NCBI RefSeq assembly: GCF_004801405.1
Contig: NZ_SSOB01000002.1
Coordinates: 1-64,000, forward strand
Reading direction: 5' to 3'
Length of the DNA: 64,000 bases
Source: Cohnella fermenti
GTDB taxonomy: Bacteria > Bacillota > Bacilli > Paenibacillales > Paenibacillaceae
In this document: piece by piece, positions 30,751 through 40,128 of the stretch
Numbering within the stretch: the stretch's first letter is position 1
Layout: each line of letters starts with the position of its first letter
Made by a program: the position numbers and the translations under genes
The notes under the pieces: generated by a model
Seen by the model: the letters and a program-made list of their open reading frames with translations, nothing else
Database searches by the model: none
What the model was told of the DNA's origin: nothing

Positions 30751-32625
30751 ATGACCACGATTCGATTGACCATGGCGCAAGCGCTGCTGAAGTTCCTGGA
30801 TAACCAGTACATCTCCATCGACGGCGAGGAGACCAAATTCGTGAAGGGCGTCATGGGCATCTTCGGCCATGGCAACGTCGCCGGCATCGGCGAGGCGCTG
30901 GAGCGCAGCCCCGGCGAGCTTGCCTTCGTCCAAGGCAAGAACGAGCAAGGGATGGCCCACGCCGCCACCGCCTACGCGAAGCAGAAGCGCCGCCGCCAGA
31001 TCTGGGCCTGCACGTCGTCCATCGGGCCGGGCGCGCTCAACATGGTGACGGCCGCCGCGACCGCGACCGTCAACCGCATCCCGCTGCTGCTGCTGCCCGG
31101 CGACAACTTCGCCAGCCGCCAGCCGGACCCGGTGCTGCAGCAGCTCGAGGTGCCCGGCGACTACACCGTCGCCGCGACGGACGCGTTCCGCCCGGTCAGC
31201 CGCTACTGGGACCGGATCGTCCGTCCCGAGCAGTTGATGACCGCGGCGCTGCAAGCGATGCGGGTGCTGACCGATCCGGCCGACACCGGAGCGGTCACGC
31301 TGGCGCTGCCGCAGGACACGCAGACCGAAGCGTTCGACTACCCGGAGGCGTTCTTCCGCAAGCGGGTGCACATCGTCGACCGGCGTCCCCCGGCCGAAGG
31401 CGCCGTCCGCCGCGCCGCAGAGGCCATCGCGTCCGGCCGGAAGCCGCTGATCGTCGCCGGGGGCGGCGTGCATTATAGCGGCGCGACGGAAGCGCTGGCT
31501 TCGTTCGCCTCCGCCTTCGGCATTCCGGTCGCGGAGACCCAAGCCGGCAAAAGCGTCCTGCCCTGGAACCACCCGCTGAACCTCGGAGGAGTCGGCACGA
31601 CCGGCACGCTTGCCGCCAACCGCGCGGCTCGGGAAGCCGACGTCATCATCGGCATCGGCACCCGTTACTCCGACTTCACGACGGCTTCGAAGTCCGCATT
31701 CGCCAACGCCGGCGTCCGGTTCGTCAACCTGAACGCGAACGCGGCGGACGCGGCCAAGCTGGCAGGCACAGCCGTTGTCGGCGATGCGCTCGAAGCGCTT
31801 CACGCCCTCTCCGCCTCCCTTGCCGAAGCAAACTATTGGAGCGGCTACGCGGACGGCGAGATCGCCGCGCTCAAGGACGAATGGAACCGCGAGGTCGACC
31901 GGCTCTACGCGCTCGAATCGGCAGCGGGCCTGACGCAGACGAGGGCGCTCGGCGTGCTGAACGAGACGCTGCTCCCTTCGGACGTCATCGTCTGCGCTGC
32001 CGGCAGCCTGCCGGGCGACCTGCACCGCGTATGGCGACCGGCCGAGCCGGGAACGTACCACATGGAGTACGGCTTCTCCTGCATGGGCTACGAGGTGAGC
32101 GGCGCCTTCGGCGCGGCGCTGGCCGAGCCGGACCGGAACGTCTACGCGCTCGTCGGCGACGGCAGCTACCTGATGCTTCATTCCGAGCTTGTCACCAGCC
32201 TGCAGGAAGGGGTGAAAATAACCGTCGTGCTCCTCGACAACAGCGGCTTCCAATGCATCCACAACCTGCAGCGCAGCCGCGGCAGCGACGGCTTCGGCAA
32301 CGAGTTCCGCTACCGCAGCCCGGCAAGCGGCCGCCTCGACGGCGACAGCCTGCCGATCGACTTCGCCGCCCATGCGCGCAGCCTTGGCGCCGACGCGTAC
32401 ACCGCCCGCACGGCAGAGGAGCTCCGCGAGGCGCTGCTTAAGGCGCGCGAAGGAACGAAGTCGACGCTGATCGAGGTCAAGGTGCTCGCGGGAACGAACA
32501 CGGGCGACTACGAATCGTGGTGGCGCGTCGACGTGCCCGAGGTGTCCGTCAGCCCGAAGGTGAACGAAGCGCGCAAGCGGGAGGAAGCGATGACCGAAGC
32601 CGCCTCCAAGCTGACCATTCGGTAG
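30751..32625 (+). CDS. iolD: 3D-(3,5/4)-trihydroxycyclohexane-1,2-dione hydrolase
   Basis: 624 residues from the ATG with AAGGAGAGG upstream. Thiamine-diphosphate enzyme: N-terminal Pyr domain with GHGNVAGIGEAL and the catalytic-type glutamate region QGKNEQGMAHAATAYAKQ, a central FAD-like domain, and the C-terminal ThDP/Mg2+ motif GDGSYLMLHSEL...NSGFQC. Hydrolyses the ring of the diketo inositol intermediate to 5-deoxyglucuronate. First gene of iolDECAGB. Confidence 0.95.
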   Translation: MTTIRLTMAQALLKFLDNQYISIDGEETKFVKGVMGIFGHGNVAGIGEALERSPGELAFVQGKNEQGMAHAATAYAKQKRRRQIWACTSSIGPGALNMVTAAATATVNRIPLLLLPGDNFASRQPDPVLQQLEVPGDYTVAATDAFRPVSRYWDRIVRPEQLMTAALQAMRVLTDPADTGAVTLALPQDTQTEAFDYPEAFFRKRVHIVDRRPPAEGAVRRAAEAIASGRKPLIVAGGGVHYSGATEALASFASAFGIPVAETQAGKSVLPWNHPLNLGGVGTTGTLAANRAAREADVIIGIGTRYSDFTTASKSAFANAGVRFVNLNANAADAAKLAGTAVVGDALEALHALSASLAEANYWSGYADGEIAALKDEWNREVDRLYALESAAGLTQTRALGVLNETLLPSDVIVCAAGSLPGDLHRVWRPAEPGTYHMEYGFSCMGYEVSGAFGAALAEPDRNVYALVGDGSYLMLHSELVTSLQEGVKITVVLLDNSGFQCIHNLQRSRGSDGFGNEFRYRSPASGRLDGDSLPIDFAAHARSLGADAYTARTAEELREALLKAREGTKSTLIEVKVLAGTNTGDYESWWRVDVPEVSVSPKVNEARKREEAMTEAASKLTIR

Positions 32626-32694
32626 CCGCCTGCGCTCGCAAGCCGACATTACCCGGCATCACACACAACAGCAACTCCTACAGGAGGGATTCCC

Positions 32695-33591
32695 ATGTCC
32701 GACAACTTAACCTTCAAGCTCGGCATCCACCCGATCAACTGGGTCGGCGAGGACGTCCGCGAGCACGGCGCCGATACGACGTACCAGACCATTCTCGACG
32801 ACATCCGCCGTCTCGGGCTGACCGGCACCGAGATGGGCCGCAAGTACCCGCAGGACCGCGCGCTGCTCCGCGAGGAGCTGAACTCCCGCGACATCCGGCT
32901 CGTCTCGCAGTGGAAGTCCGTGCTGTTCTCCGCGCCGGAATACCGCGAACGCGAGCTCGCCGCCTACCGCGAGCACTGCGCCTTCCTGAGCGAGCTGGGC
33001 GCGGAGGTCGTCAGCACGGCGGAGGTCGGCGGCTCCCTCCACTTCGACCCGCGCCGCACGCCCCACGAGAAGGTCGTCCTCCGGCTGGACGAGACCGGCT
33101 GGCAGTCGCTTGCCGCAGGGCTGAACGCGGCCGGCCGGATCGCGCAGGAGTACGGCCTGAAGCTGACGTACCACCACCACGGCGGCACCGTCGTCGAATC
33201 GCCGGAGGAGATCGATCGGCTGCTGGAGCTGACCGATCCGTCGCTTGTCTGGCTGCTGTACGACACCGGGCACGCGCTGTACGGCGGCGCCGACCCGCTC
33301 GCCCTGCTGCGCAAGCATTACGGCCGGATCGGCTACGTCCACCTGAAGGACGTTCGCCTGCCTGTCCTGGCCGAAGCGCGGGCCGAGCAGGCCGACTTCG
33401 TCACCTGCATCCGCAAGGGCGTGTTCACCGTGCCGGGCGACGGGAATATCGACTTCCCGCCGATTCTCGCCGAACTGACCGCCCGCGGCTATGCCGGTTG
33501 GGCGATGCTCGAGGGCGAGCAGGACCCCGCCGAACATCCGCCGTACGACTACGCCCTCCGCTCGCTGCAGTTCATTCGTCAACACGCCTGA
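32695..33591 (+). CDS. iolE: Inosose (2-keto-myo-inositol) dehydratase
   Basis: 298 residues, AGGAGGG before the ATG. TIM-barrel metalloenzyme; starts with the IolE signature KLGIHPINWVGEDVREHG and contains TYHHHGGTVVE, YDTGHALYGG and YVHLKDVR metal-site segments. Dehydrates 2-keto-myo-inositol to the substrate of IolD. Confidence 0.95.
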   Translation: MSDNLTFKLGIHPINWVGEDVREHGADTTYQTILDDIRRLGLTGTEMGRKYPQDRALLREELNSRDIRLVSQWKSVLFSAPEYRERELAAYREHCAFLSELGAEVVSTAEVGGSLHFDPRRTPHEKVVLRLDETGWQSLAAGLNAAGRIAQEYGLKLTYHHHGGTVVESPEEIDRLLELTDPSLVWLLYDTGHALYGGADPLALLRKHYGRIGYVHLKDVRLPVLAEARAEQADFVTCIRKGVFTVPGDGNIDFPPILAELTARGYAGWAMLEGEQDPAEHPPYDYALRSLQFIRQHA

Positions 33592-33619
33592 ACAGGCGGA
33601 GAAAGGAGCATCGGCTCTC

Positions 33620-34630
33620 ATGAATCCGATTATTTTCCCAACCGGCAAGGCTCTGGACTTCGTTGCGATCGGGCGGCTGTGCATCGACCTGAACGCGAAC
33701 GAGATCAACCGTCCCATGGAGGACACGATGACGTTCACGAAGTACGTCGGCGGCTCGCCCGCCAACATCTGCATCGGCCTGTCCCGCCTCGGCCTGCGCA
33801 CCGGCTTCATCGGCAAGGTGGCGAACGATCAGATGGGCCGCTTCATCGCGCGGTACCTCGACAAGGAGGGCATCGACTCTTCGGCCGTCGGTGTCGACAC
33901 GACCGGGGCGGTCACGGGGCTGGCGTTCACCGAGATCAGAAGCCCGTCGGACTGCAGCATCCTCATGTACCGGGACAACGTCGCCGACCTGCTGCTCGCG
34001 CCAAGCGAGGTGCCGGAGGCGCTCATCGCCGGGGCGTCCATGCTGCTCATCTCCGGAACCGCGCTGGCCAAGAGCCCGTCGCGCGAAGCCGTCTTCCAGG
34101 CGCTCGACTACGCGAAGCGGCACGGGGCCGTCATCGCCTTCGACCTCGACTACCGGCCGTACACATGGGCTTCCGACGAGGAGACGGCGGCGTACTACAA
34201 CCTGGCGGCGGAGAAGTGCGACATTATCCTGGGCACGCGCGAGGAATTCGACATGATGGAGCGGTTCGAGGCGAATCCGGAGCGCGACGACCGCATCACG
34301 GCGGCGAAGTGGTTCGACCATTCCGCGCAGATTGTCATCATCAAGCACGGCAAGGAGGGCTCCATCGCTTACACGAAGATCGGCTCCTCGCACCGCGCCC
34401 GCAGCTTCCCCGCGAAGGTCGTCAAGACGTTCGGCGCCGGGGACTCGTACGCGGCGGGCTTCCTGTACGGTCTGACGCAGGGCTGGACCATCGAGACGAG
34501 CATGGAATTCGGCAGCGCGGCCGCCTGCATCGTCATCTCCAGCCATAGCTGCTCCGACGCCATGCCGACGGCGGACCAGGTCCGCGAGTACATCGAACGC
34601 TGCAACCGCGGCGAGATTGTCGCCAACTAA
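33620..34630 (+). CDS. iolC: 5-dehydro-2-deoxygluconokinase
   Basis: 336 residues from the ATG at 33620 (AAAGGAG upstream). PfkB-family sugar kinase: N-terminal [32 protein letters not shown], and the C-terminal anion-hole motif [15 protein letters not shown] with the catalytic Asp. Phosphorylates 5-dehydro-2-deoxygluconate. The aldolase that would use the product (IolJ) is not encoded nearby. Confidence 0.95.
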   Translation: MNPIIFPTGKALDFVAIGRLCIDLNANEINRPMEDTMTFTKYVGGSPANICIGLSRLGLRTGFIGKVANDQMGRFIARYLDKEGIDSSAVGVDTTGAVTGLAFTEIRSPSDCSILMYRDNVADLLLAPSEVPEALIAGASMLLISGTALAKSPSREAVFQALDYAKRHGAVIAFDLDYRPYTWASDEETAAYYNLAAEKCDIILGTREEFDMMERFEANPERDDRITAAKWFDHSAQIVIIKHGKEGSIAYTKIGSSHRARSFPAKVVKTFGAGDSYAAGFLYGLTQGWTIETSMEFGSAAACIVISSHSCSDAMPTADQVREYIERCNRGEIVAN

Positions 34631-34649
34631 CCGAGAGGAGATTACAACT

Positions 34650-36101
34650 ATGACGAACCCAAGAACGCTGAACAACCTGATCGGGGGCCAGTGGGTGCCT
34701 TCCGCTTCCGGCCGTGCGGAGCCGGTCTACAATCCCGCAACGGAGGAAGTGCTCGCTTACGTCCCGATGTCCTCGAAGGAGGAGGTCGACCAGGCCGTCG
34801 CCGCCGCCCGCGAAGCGTTCGCCTCCTGGAGCCGCACGCCGGTTCCCCGCCGCGCCCGGATTCTTTTCCGTTATCAGCAGCTTCTGGTGGAGCATTGGGA
34901 CGAACTGGCAACCCTCATCACCCTGGAAAATGGCAAGAGCTACACGGAGGCGCACGGAGAGGTTCTGCGGGGCATCGAGTGCGTCGAATTCGCGGCGGGC
35001 GCGCCTTCGCTCATGATGGGCAAGCAGCTGCCGGACATCGCCACGAATCTGGAGTCCGGCATGTACCGCTACCCGATCGGCGTCGCCTCGGGCATCACGC
35101 CGTTCAACTTCCCGATGATGGTGCCGTGCTGGATGTTCCCGCTGGCCATCGCCTGCGGCAACGCCTTCGTGCTCAAGCCGTCGGAGCGCACGCCGCTGCT
35201 CGCCGAACGACTAGCCCAACTGTTCCTCGAAGCCGGGCTGCCGGCAGGCGTGCTCAGCATCGTGCACGGCGCGCATGACGTCGTGAACGGCATTCTCGAG
35301 CATCCGGGAATCGCCGCCGTCTCGTTCGTCGGCTCGCAGCCGGTCGCCGAGTACGTGTACAAGACCGCGTCCGCCCACGGCAAGCGCGTGCAGGCGCTCG
35401 CCGGCGCGAAGAACCACTCGATCGTCCTTCCGGACGCCGACCTCGACGCCGCTGTCACCCAGATCGTCAGCGCCGCCTTCGGCTCCGCCGGGGAACGCTG
35501 CATGGCGTGCTCCGTCGTCGTTGCCGTCGGCGACATCGGCGACGCGCTCGTCGAGAAGCTGAAGCAGGCGGCGGATGCGATCACGATCGGCAACGGGATG
35601 GAGAAGGATGTTTTCCTCGGGCCGGTTATTCGCCAGCCGCAAAAGGAGCGCACGGTCGGCTACATCGAAGCCGGCGAGCGGGAAGGCGCGAAGCTGGTGC
35701 GGGACGGCCGTCTCGATGCGGCGGCAAGCGGCGGCGGCTACTTCGTCGGCCCGACGCTGTTCGATGAAGTAAGCTGCGAGATGAAGATCTGGCAGGACGA
35801 GATTTTCGCGCCGGTGCTGTCGGTCATGCGGGCGAATTCGCTGGACGAGGCGATTGCCATCGCCAACGAGTCCGAATTCGCCAACGGCGCCTGCCTGTTC
35901 ACGAAGGACGGCGGCAGCGTCCGCCAGTTCCGCGAGACGATCGACGCCGGCATGCTCGGCATCAACCTCGGTGTCCCGGCGCCGATGGCATTCTTCCCGT
36001 TCTCGGGGTGGAAGAAGTCGTTCTACGGCGATCTGCATGCCAACGGAACGGACGGCGTCGAGTTCTATACGCGCAAGAAGATGGTCACGACACGCTGGTA
36101 A
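34650..36101 (+). CDS. iolA: Methylmalonate/malonate-semialdehyde dehydrogenase (CoA-acylating)
   Basis: 483 residues from the ATG at 34650 (GAGAGGAG upstream). Aldehyde dehydrogenase fold with [17 protein letters not shown], the [13 protein letters not shown] cofactor segment and the catalytic cysteine in [11 protein letters not shown]. Converts malonate semialdehyde and CoA to acetyl-CoA and CO2, the last inositol step. Confidence 0.95.
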   Translation: MTNPRTLNNLIGGQWVPSASGRAEPVYNPATEEVLAYVPMSSKEEVDQAVAAAREAFASWSRTPVPRRARILFRYQQLLVEHWDELATLITLENGKSYTEAHGEVLRGIECVEFAAGAPSLMMGKQLPDIATNLESGMYRYPIGVASGITPFNFPMMVPCWMFPLAIACGNAFVLKPSERTPLLAERLAQLFLEAGLPAGVLSIVHGAHDVVNGILEHPGIAAVSFVGSQPVAEYVYKTASAHGKRVQALAGAKNHSIVLPDADLDAAVTQIVSAAFGSAGERCMACSVVVAVGDIGDALVEKLKQAADAITIGNGMEKDVFLGPVIRQPQKERTVGYIEAGEREGAKLVRDGRLDAAASGGGYFVGPTLFDEVSCEMKIWQDEIFAPVLSVMRANSLDEAIAIANESEFANGACLFTKDGGSVRQFRETIDAGMLGINLGVPAPMAFFPFSGWKKSFYGDLHANGTDGVEFYTRKKMVTTRW

Positions 36102-36139
36102 GCGGCCAACCCACTACAGATTGCAGGAGGAACGACATC

Positions 36140-37153
36140 ATGAGCAAATTAACAATCGGCATTATCGGCGCCGGGCGGATCGGCCGCATTCACGCCGACA
36201 ACCTGCTGCGCCTGCCGGACGTCAAGCTGGCCGCGATCAGCGACCTGTTCGCCGCAGACGAGCTGCGGGAGTGGGCGGCGGCGCGCGGCATCGCCCGCGT
36301 CACGACCGATAGCGACGACATTCTGAACGACCCGGCCATCGACGCCGTCTTCATCTGCTCCTCCACCGACACGCACGTTCCTCTGATCGTTCAGGCTGCG
36401 GGGGCGGGCAAACATATTTTCTGCGAGAAGCCGGTCAGCATGGACTATCGCCGCACCCAGGAGGCGCTCGAAGCCGTGCGGAAGGCGAACGTCAAGCTGC
36501 AGATCGGGTTCAACCGCCGCTTCGACCACAACTTCCGACGTGTGCGCGAGCTGATTCAGGAGGGACGGATCGGCAACCCCCATCTGCTGAAAATCACGTC
36601 CCGAGACCCGAATCCTCCGCATCCGGACTACATCAAGGTGTCGGGCGGCCTGTTCATGGACATGGCGATCCACGACTTCGACATGGCTCGCTTCCTGTCC
36701 GGAAGCGAGGTGACGGAGGTGTCGGCGCATGGAGCCGTGCTCGTCGATCCGGTGTTCGCGGAGCACGGGGACATTGACACGGCGATCACGACGCTGCGCT
36801 TCGAGAGCGGCGCGCTCGCGGTTATCGACAACAGCCGCCGCGCCGTCTACGGCTACGACCAGCGCGTCGAGGCGTTCGGCTCGGCGGGCAGCGTCGCCGC
36901 GGACAACGACTATCCGAACACGACGGTCGTCAGCGATGCGAACGGCATCGTGCGCGACAAGCCGCTGCACTTCTTCCTCGAGCGCTACAACGAAGCGTAC
37001 GCCCTGGAGACGCGCCAGTTCGTGGACAGCGTCGTGCGCGGCCTGCCGCTGCCGGTCGATGGCAACGACGGCCTGCAGGCGGAGCGGATCGCGCACGCCG
37101 CGAAGCGGTCCGTCGAGCTGAACCGGCCGGTCCGCTTGAGCGAGATCGACTAG
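36140..37153 (+). CDS. iolG: myo-Inositol 2-dehydrogenase
   Basis: 337 residues from the ATG at 36140 with CAGGAGG upstream. Gfo/Idh/MocA family: NAD motif GIIGAGRIGRIHADN, EKPVSMD and the catalytic Lys/His region GGLFMDMAIHDFDMARF. Oxidises myo-inositol to 2-keto-myo-inositol, the first step of the pathway. Confidence 0.95.
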   Translation: MSKLTIGIIGAGRIGRIHADNLLRLPDVKLAAISDLFAADELREWAAARGIARVTTDSDDILNDPAIDAVFICSSTDTHVPLIVQAAGAGKHIFCEKPVSMDYRRTQEALEAVRKANVKLQIGFNRRFDHNFRRVRELIQEGRIGNPHLLKITSRDPNPPHPDYIKVSGGLFMDMAIHDFDMARFLSGSEVTEVSAHGAVLVDPVFAEHGDIDTAITTLRFESGALAVIDNSRRAVYGYDQRVEAFGSAGSVAADNDYPNTTVVSDANGIVRDKPLHFFLERYNEAYALETRQFVDSVVRGLPLPVDGNDGLQAERIAHAAKRSVELNRPVRLSEID

Positions 37154-37198
37154 GGAACAAGAGCATGACCGAATCGAATTGAATTGGAGGGCTGTGCC

Positions 37199-38044
37199 AT
37201 GACGAATCTGATTGTGACGCCGAACCCGGCACCGGACGAGAACGGCCGCTTGCTGTCCATCACGCCGGAATCGGCGGGCTGGACGTATGTCGGCTTCGAG
37301 GTGTACCGGTTGAAGGCGGGAGAGTCGTTCGAGCGCGAGACGCTCGGGCAGGAAGCCTGCCTCGTGCTGTTGTCCGGCCGCGCGGACATCGCAACGAAAG
37401 AGGAGCGCTGGACGCACGTCGGCGGGCGGATGAACGTATTCGAGAAGACGCCGCCGTATTCGGTGTACGTTCCCGCCGGGGATCGTTATGAGGTGACCGC
37501 CGCGACCGAGCTGGAGCTGGCCGTCTGCCTGGCTCCCGGCGCGGAGGCGGCGGAAGACAGGCAAGGGCGTCGTCCCGCCCGGCTGATCGGGCCGGACAGC
37601 GTCGGCGTCGAGCACCGCGGCAGCGGCAGCATGGCGCGGCTCGTCCACAACATCCTGCCCGAGAGCGAGCCGGCCGACAGCCTGCTCGTCGTGGAGGTAT
37701 TCACGCCGGGCGGCCACTGGTCGAGCTACCCGCCGCACAAGCACGACCAAGACGCGCTGCCGGACGAATCGCTGCTGGAAGAGACGTACTACTTCCGCGT
37801 CGATCCGGAGCAGGGCTTCGCGGTCCAACGCGTCTACACCGACGATCGCACGCTCGACGAGACGCTGGTCGTGCGCGACCGCGAAGCGGTGCTCGTGCCG
37901 AAGGGCTATCACCCCGTCTCCGCGCCTCCCGGCTACGACGTGTACTACCTGAACGTCATGGCCGGCCCGAAGCGCGTCTGGAAGTTCCGCAACGACCCGG
38001 ATCACGACTGGCTGATGAATCCGCCTTCCAGTTCGCGTCAATAA
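37199..38044 (+). CDS. iolB: 5-deoxy-glucuronate isomerase
   Basis: 281 residues; the ATG at 37199 has TTGGAGGG upstream, whereas an in-frame TTG at 37184 overlaps it. Bicupin of the KduI/IolB family, with the conserved metal-binding segment SSYPPHKHDQD and PKGYHPVSAPPGYDVYYLNVMAG. Isomerises 5-deoxyglucuronate to 5-dehydro-2-deoxygluconate. Confidence 0.95.
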   Translation: MTNLIVTPNPAPDENGRLLSITPESAGWTYVGFEVYRLKAGESFERETLGQEACLVLLSGRADIATKEERWTHVGGRMNVFEKTPPYSVYVPAGDRYEVTAATELELAVCLAPGAEAAEDRQGRRPARLIGPDSVGVEHRGSGSMARLVHNILPESEPADSLLVVEVFTPGGHWSSYPPHKHDQDALPDESLLEETYYFRVDPEQGFAVQRVYTDDRTLDETLVVRDREAVLVPKGYHPVSAPPGYDVYYLNVMAGPKRVWKFRNDPDHDWLMNPPSSSRQ

Positions 38045-38071
38045 AGCGTAAATAAAGGGTTGCTTCGGATT

Positions 38072-38100
38072 TTGACAGTCATGCATAATGAAGGTAATTC
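38072..38100 (+). promoter_or_regulatory. Possible promoter of the LacI-family gene
   Basis: TTGACA (38072-38077), 17-bp spacer and TAATTC (38095-38100). The -35 is perfect but the -10 is weak. The regulator may also be read through from the iol operon. Confidence 0.4.
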
Positions 38101-38127
38101 GTTGTTTAGGAATGGGGCACGGAGCAT

Positions 38128-39159
38128 ATGAGCGCGACTATATACGATGTAGCCAAGGAAGCCGGAGTGTCGATCGCCACCGTCTCGCACGTACTGAACG
38201 GCAAGGGCAAGATCAGCCGGGAGCGGCGCGAAGAGATCCTCCGCATCATCGAGAGAATGAACTATCAGCCGAGCGCCATCGCATCCGCGCTTACGAGCAA
38301 GAAGACGTTTACGCTCGGCCTGCTCGTGCCCGACATCTCCAACCCGTTCTTCGCCGAGTTGGCGCGGGCGGTGGAGGACGAGGGCCAGTTGCTCGGCTAC
38401 AGCCTGTTCATCTGCAGCACCGACAACCAGGACCGCAAGGTCGAGAGCTACGCGGCGCTGCTGCGGCAGAAGGGCGTCGACGGCGTCATCGTCGGCACCG
38501 GCGTCGGCGACCTGTCCGCGCTTCGCCCGCTGCTCGACCGCACCATCCCCGTCGTCTTCGTCTCGCGCGAGTATCCGGAAGCCCCCGGCATCCCGTCCGT
38601 CGTCTCCGACGACTATGCCGGCGGCGTCTCCGCGGCTCGCCATCTGCTCGCTCTTGGCCATCGCCGCCTCGCCGTCATCGCCGAGAGCGAAGCCGTCAGC
38701 AGCAGCCGCGAGCGGGTGCGCGGCTTCCGGGACGCGGCGCTTGCGGCCGGCTTGCCTTCGTTCGGCAAGCTTGTTCGCGCCGGCGGCATCCGCGAAGGCC
38801 GGCTTCAAGGGCTGCGGCTGCTGCAGGAGCCGGACCGGCCGACCGCCGTCTTCTGCTGCAACGACCTGATCGCCATCGGCTTCATTCAGGCCGCCAAGGA
38901 GCTCGGCCTGCGCGTCCCGGCCGATTGCTCGGTCGTCGGCTTCGACGACACGATTCTCGCCTCCGTCACCGATCCGCCGCTGACGACGGTCGCCCAGCCG
39001 ATCGAACGGATGGGCCAATCCGTCGTCAGGCTGCTCGTTCAGGCGGCGGAGGGCCGCGGGGCCGAACGCGAGCGGCTCGTGCTGTCGCCGTCGCTGACCG
39101 TGCGCGCCTCCACGGCGCCTCTCGCCTCCCGCCTTCCCGGCCTGGCCGAAGGAGAATAG
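38128..39159 (+). CDS. LacI-family transcriptional regulator, probably of the iol operon
   Basis: 343 residues. N-terminal HTH and hinge (ATIYDVAKEAGVSIATVSHV, NYQPSAIASAL), then a periplasmic-binding-protein-like effector domain (TLGLLVPDISNPFFAELARA, AVFCCNDLIAIGFIQ, SVVGFDDTILASVTDPPLTT). It lies 83 bp after iolB on the same strand. Bacillus subtilis uses the DeoR-type IolR for this pathway; here no IolR is present and a LacI protein takes its place. The TTAAGCGCTTAA site before iolD is the likely target. The start is an ATG with GGGGCACGGAGCAT upstream. Confidence 0.9.
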   Translation: MSATIYDVAKEAGVSIATVSHVLNGKGKISRERREEILRIIERMNYQPSAIASALTSKKTFTLGLLVPDISNPFFAELARAVEDEGQLLGYSLFICSTDNQDRKVESYAALLRQKGVDGVIVGTGVGDLSALRPLLDRTIPVVFVSREYPEAPGIPSVVSDDYAGGVSAARHLLALGHRRLAVIAESEAVSSSRERVRGFRDAALAAGLPSFGKLVRAGGIREGRLQGLRLLQEPDRPTAVFCCNDLIAIGFIQAAKELGLRVPADCSVVGFDDTILASVTDPPLTTVAQPIERMGQSVVRLLVQAAEGRGAERERLVLSPSLTVRASTAPLASRLPGLAEGE

Positions 39160-39249
39160 CCGAGCCGAGAGCTGGCAGGCGCTCACGTTTCGCCGGGCCA
39201 ACGCATATCCTAAGGGCAATAACCCATGAAGGAATGTGGAGGAATGCCC

Positions 39250-39567
39250 ATGCAAGCCAGTCCGAGCGGAACCCCCGGCCAGACGGTTCTCTATCAAGCC
39301 GCAAGCCCCTGGACCGATCAGGTGAAGAGCACCCGCCGCAAGCTTGCCGAGCTGTGCGGCAAGCATCTCAACCGACCGGTCCGCATCCAGACGATCGACG
39401 GCCACATCTATGACGGCATCCTGCTCGGCACGGACGGCTGTCATCTGCAGTTGGCGGTTCAGCAAGCCCAGACGCCATACGGGCAGCGCTTCTTCAACCC
39501 GTATTCCGCCGCTGCCATCACGACGCTTGTCCTCTACGAGCTGCTCGTCATCACACTGCTGATCTGA
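39250..39567 (+). CDS. Small Sm-like fold protein of unknown function
   Basis: 105 residues from the ATG at 39250, 6 nt after GGAGGA; two earlier in-frame starts have poorer spacing. The middle (KHLNRPVRIQTIDGHIYDG then ILLGTDGCHLQLAV) has the strand pattern of small Sm/Lsm-like barrels such as Bacillus YuzF. The C-terminus is hydrophobic (AAITTLVLYELLVITLLI) and could be a membrane helix. Related small proteins occur in spore formers. Function unknown. Confidence 0.6.
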   Translation: MQASPSGTPGQTVLYQAASPWTDQVKSTRRKLAELCGKHLNRPVRIQTIDGHIYDGILLGTDGCHLQLAVQQAQTPYGQRFFNPYSAAAITTLVLYELLVITLLI

Positions 39568-39582
39568 CGGTTGTCCGCAACC

Positions 39583-39628
39583 GCAAAGGGATCGCCTTCT
39601 CCGTCTTCGGAGAGGGCGATCCCTTTGC
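39583..39628. terminator. Strong 14-bp hairpin after the Sm-like gene
   Basis: GCAAAGGGATCGCC pairs perfectly with GGCGATCCCTTTGC, and the interior CTCCG/CGGAG extends the stem. No T run follows. It lies 16 bp after the stop codon. Confidence 0.7.
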
Positions 39629-40038
39629 CATCTGCAGGTGCAATCCGATTCATTGTTCTGGTGAGGCAAGATGAGCTGGCACGGGCACTTGTCCGTATTC
39701 CCAGAAGGGTGCCTTATCCCTGCTGTTCAGGCCACGAATTTCCATTAATTAGGATACTGATTCAAGGGGATAAGGCACCCTTTGGCGAAGCGAGACAGGG
39801 CACTAGCGGTCAGCGCGACAACCGTTAGCGGATGCGAGGGGGGGTATCCAGGTCGCACCAAGTTTGGACACGCCCCCTTCTCGCTCACCGCCGTCTCGCG
39901 ATTCGGCCCGAGCCGCCGAACTTCGTCTTCGGCGAGCCGGACTTGCGCGGACTCAGCCATCCACCTCTTGATCCGGACTCCCGGCGCAGCGGCCTCGGCG
40001 CCATCCGTCACCATTCGTCAGCGGCCATAAGGCAAGAG
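39629..40038. other. Non-coding region with a long inverted repeat
   Basis: No convincing gene. It contains the 16-bp inverted repeat described at 39705-39782. A minus-strand frame at 39745-40014 has no ribosome site and no recognisable motif. Confidence 0.5.
39705..39782. repeat. Perfect 16-bp inverted repeat with AT-rich 46-nt loop
   Basis: AAGGGTGCCTTATCCC (39705-39720) and its exact reverse complement (39767-39782) flank an AT-rich 46-nt centre containing TTAATTAGGATACTG. It may be a small mobile-element remnant or a structured RNA. Confidence 0.85.
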
Positions 40039-40064
40039 AGGATCATCCCCGAGAGGATGATCCT
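40039..40064. terminator. Terminator-like hairpin between the Sm-like gene and pspA
   Basis: AGGATCATCC/GGATGATCCT, a 10-bp stem with a 6-nt loop, followed on the plus strand by TCTTCTT. It could end plus-strand transcripts or act on convergent pspA transcription. Confidence 0.55.
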
Positions 40065-40128
40065 TCTTCTTGGCCTTGAGTTTATTGTGCCTTAATTGAT
40101 TGCATTGCCTTCCGATTCGCAATTCCGC

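Noticed and set aside
36149..38086. 645-aa minus-strand frame over iolG-iolB
   Set aside because: Antisense shadow without motifs; both iol genes have strong starts on the other strand.
39745..40014. 89-aa minus-strand frame downstream of pspA
   Set aside because: No ribosome site, crosses the inverted repeat, no recognisable similarity.
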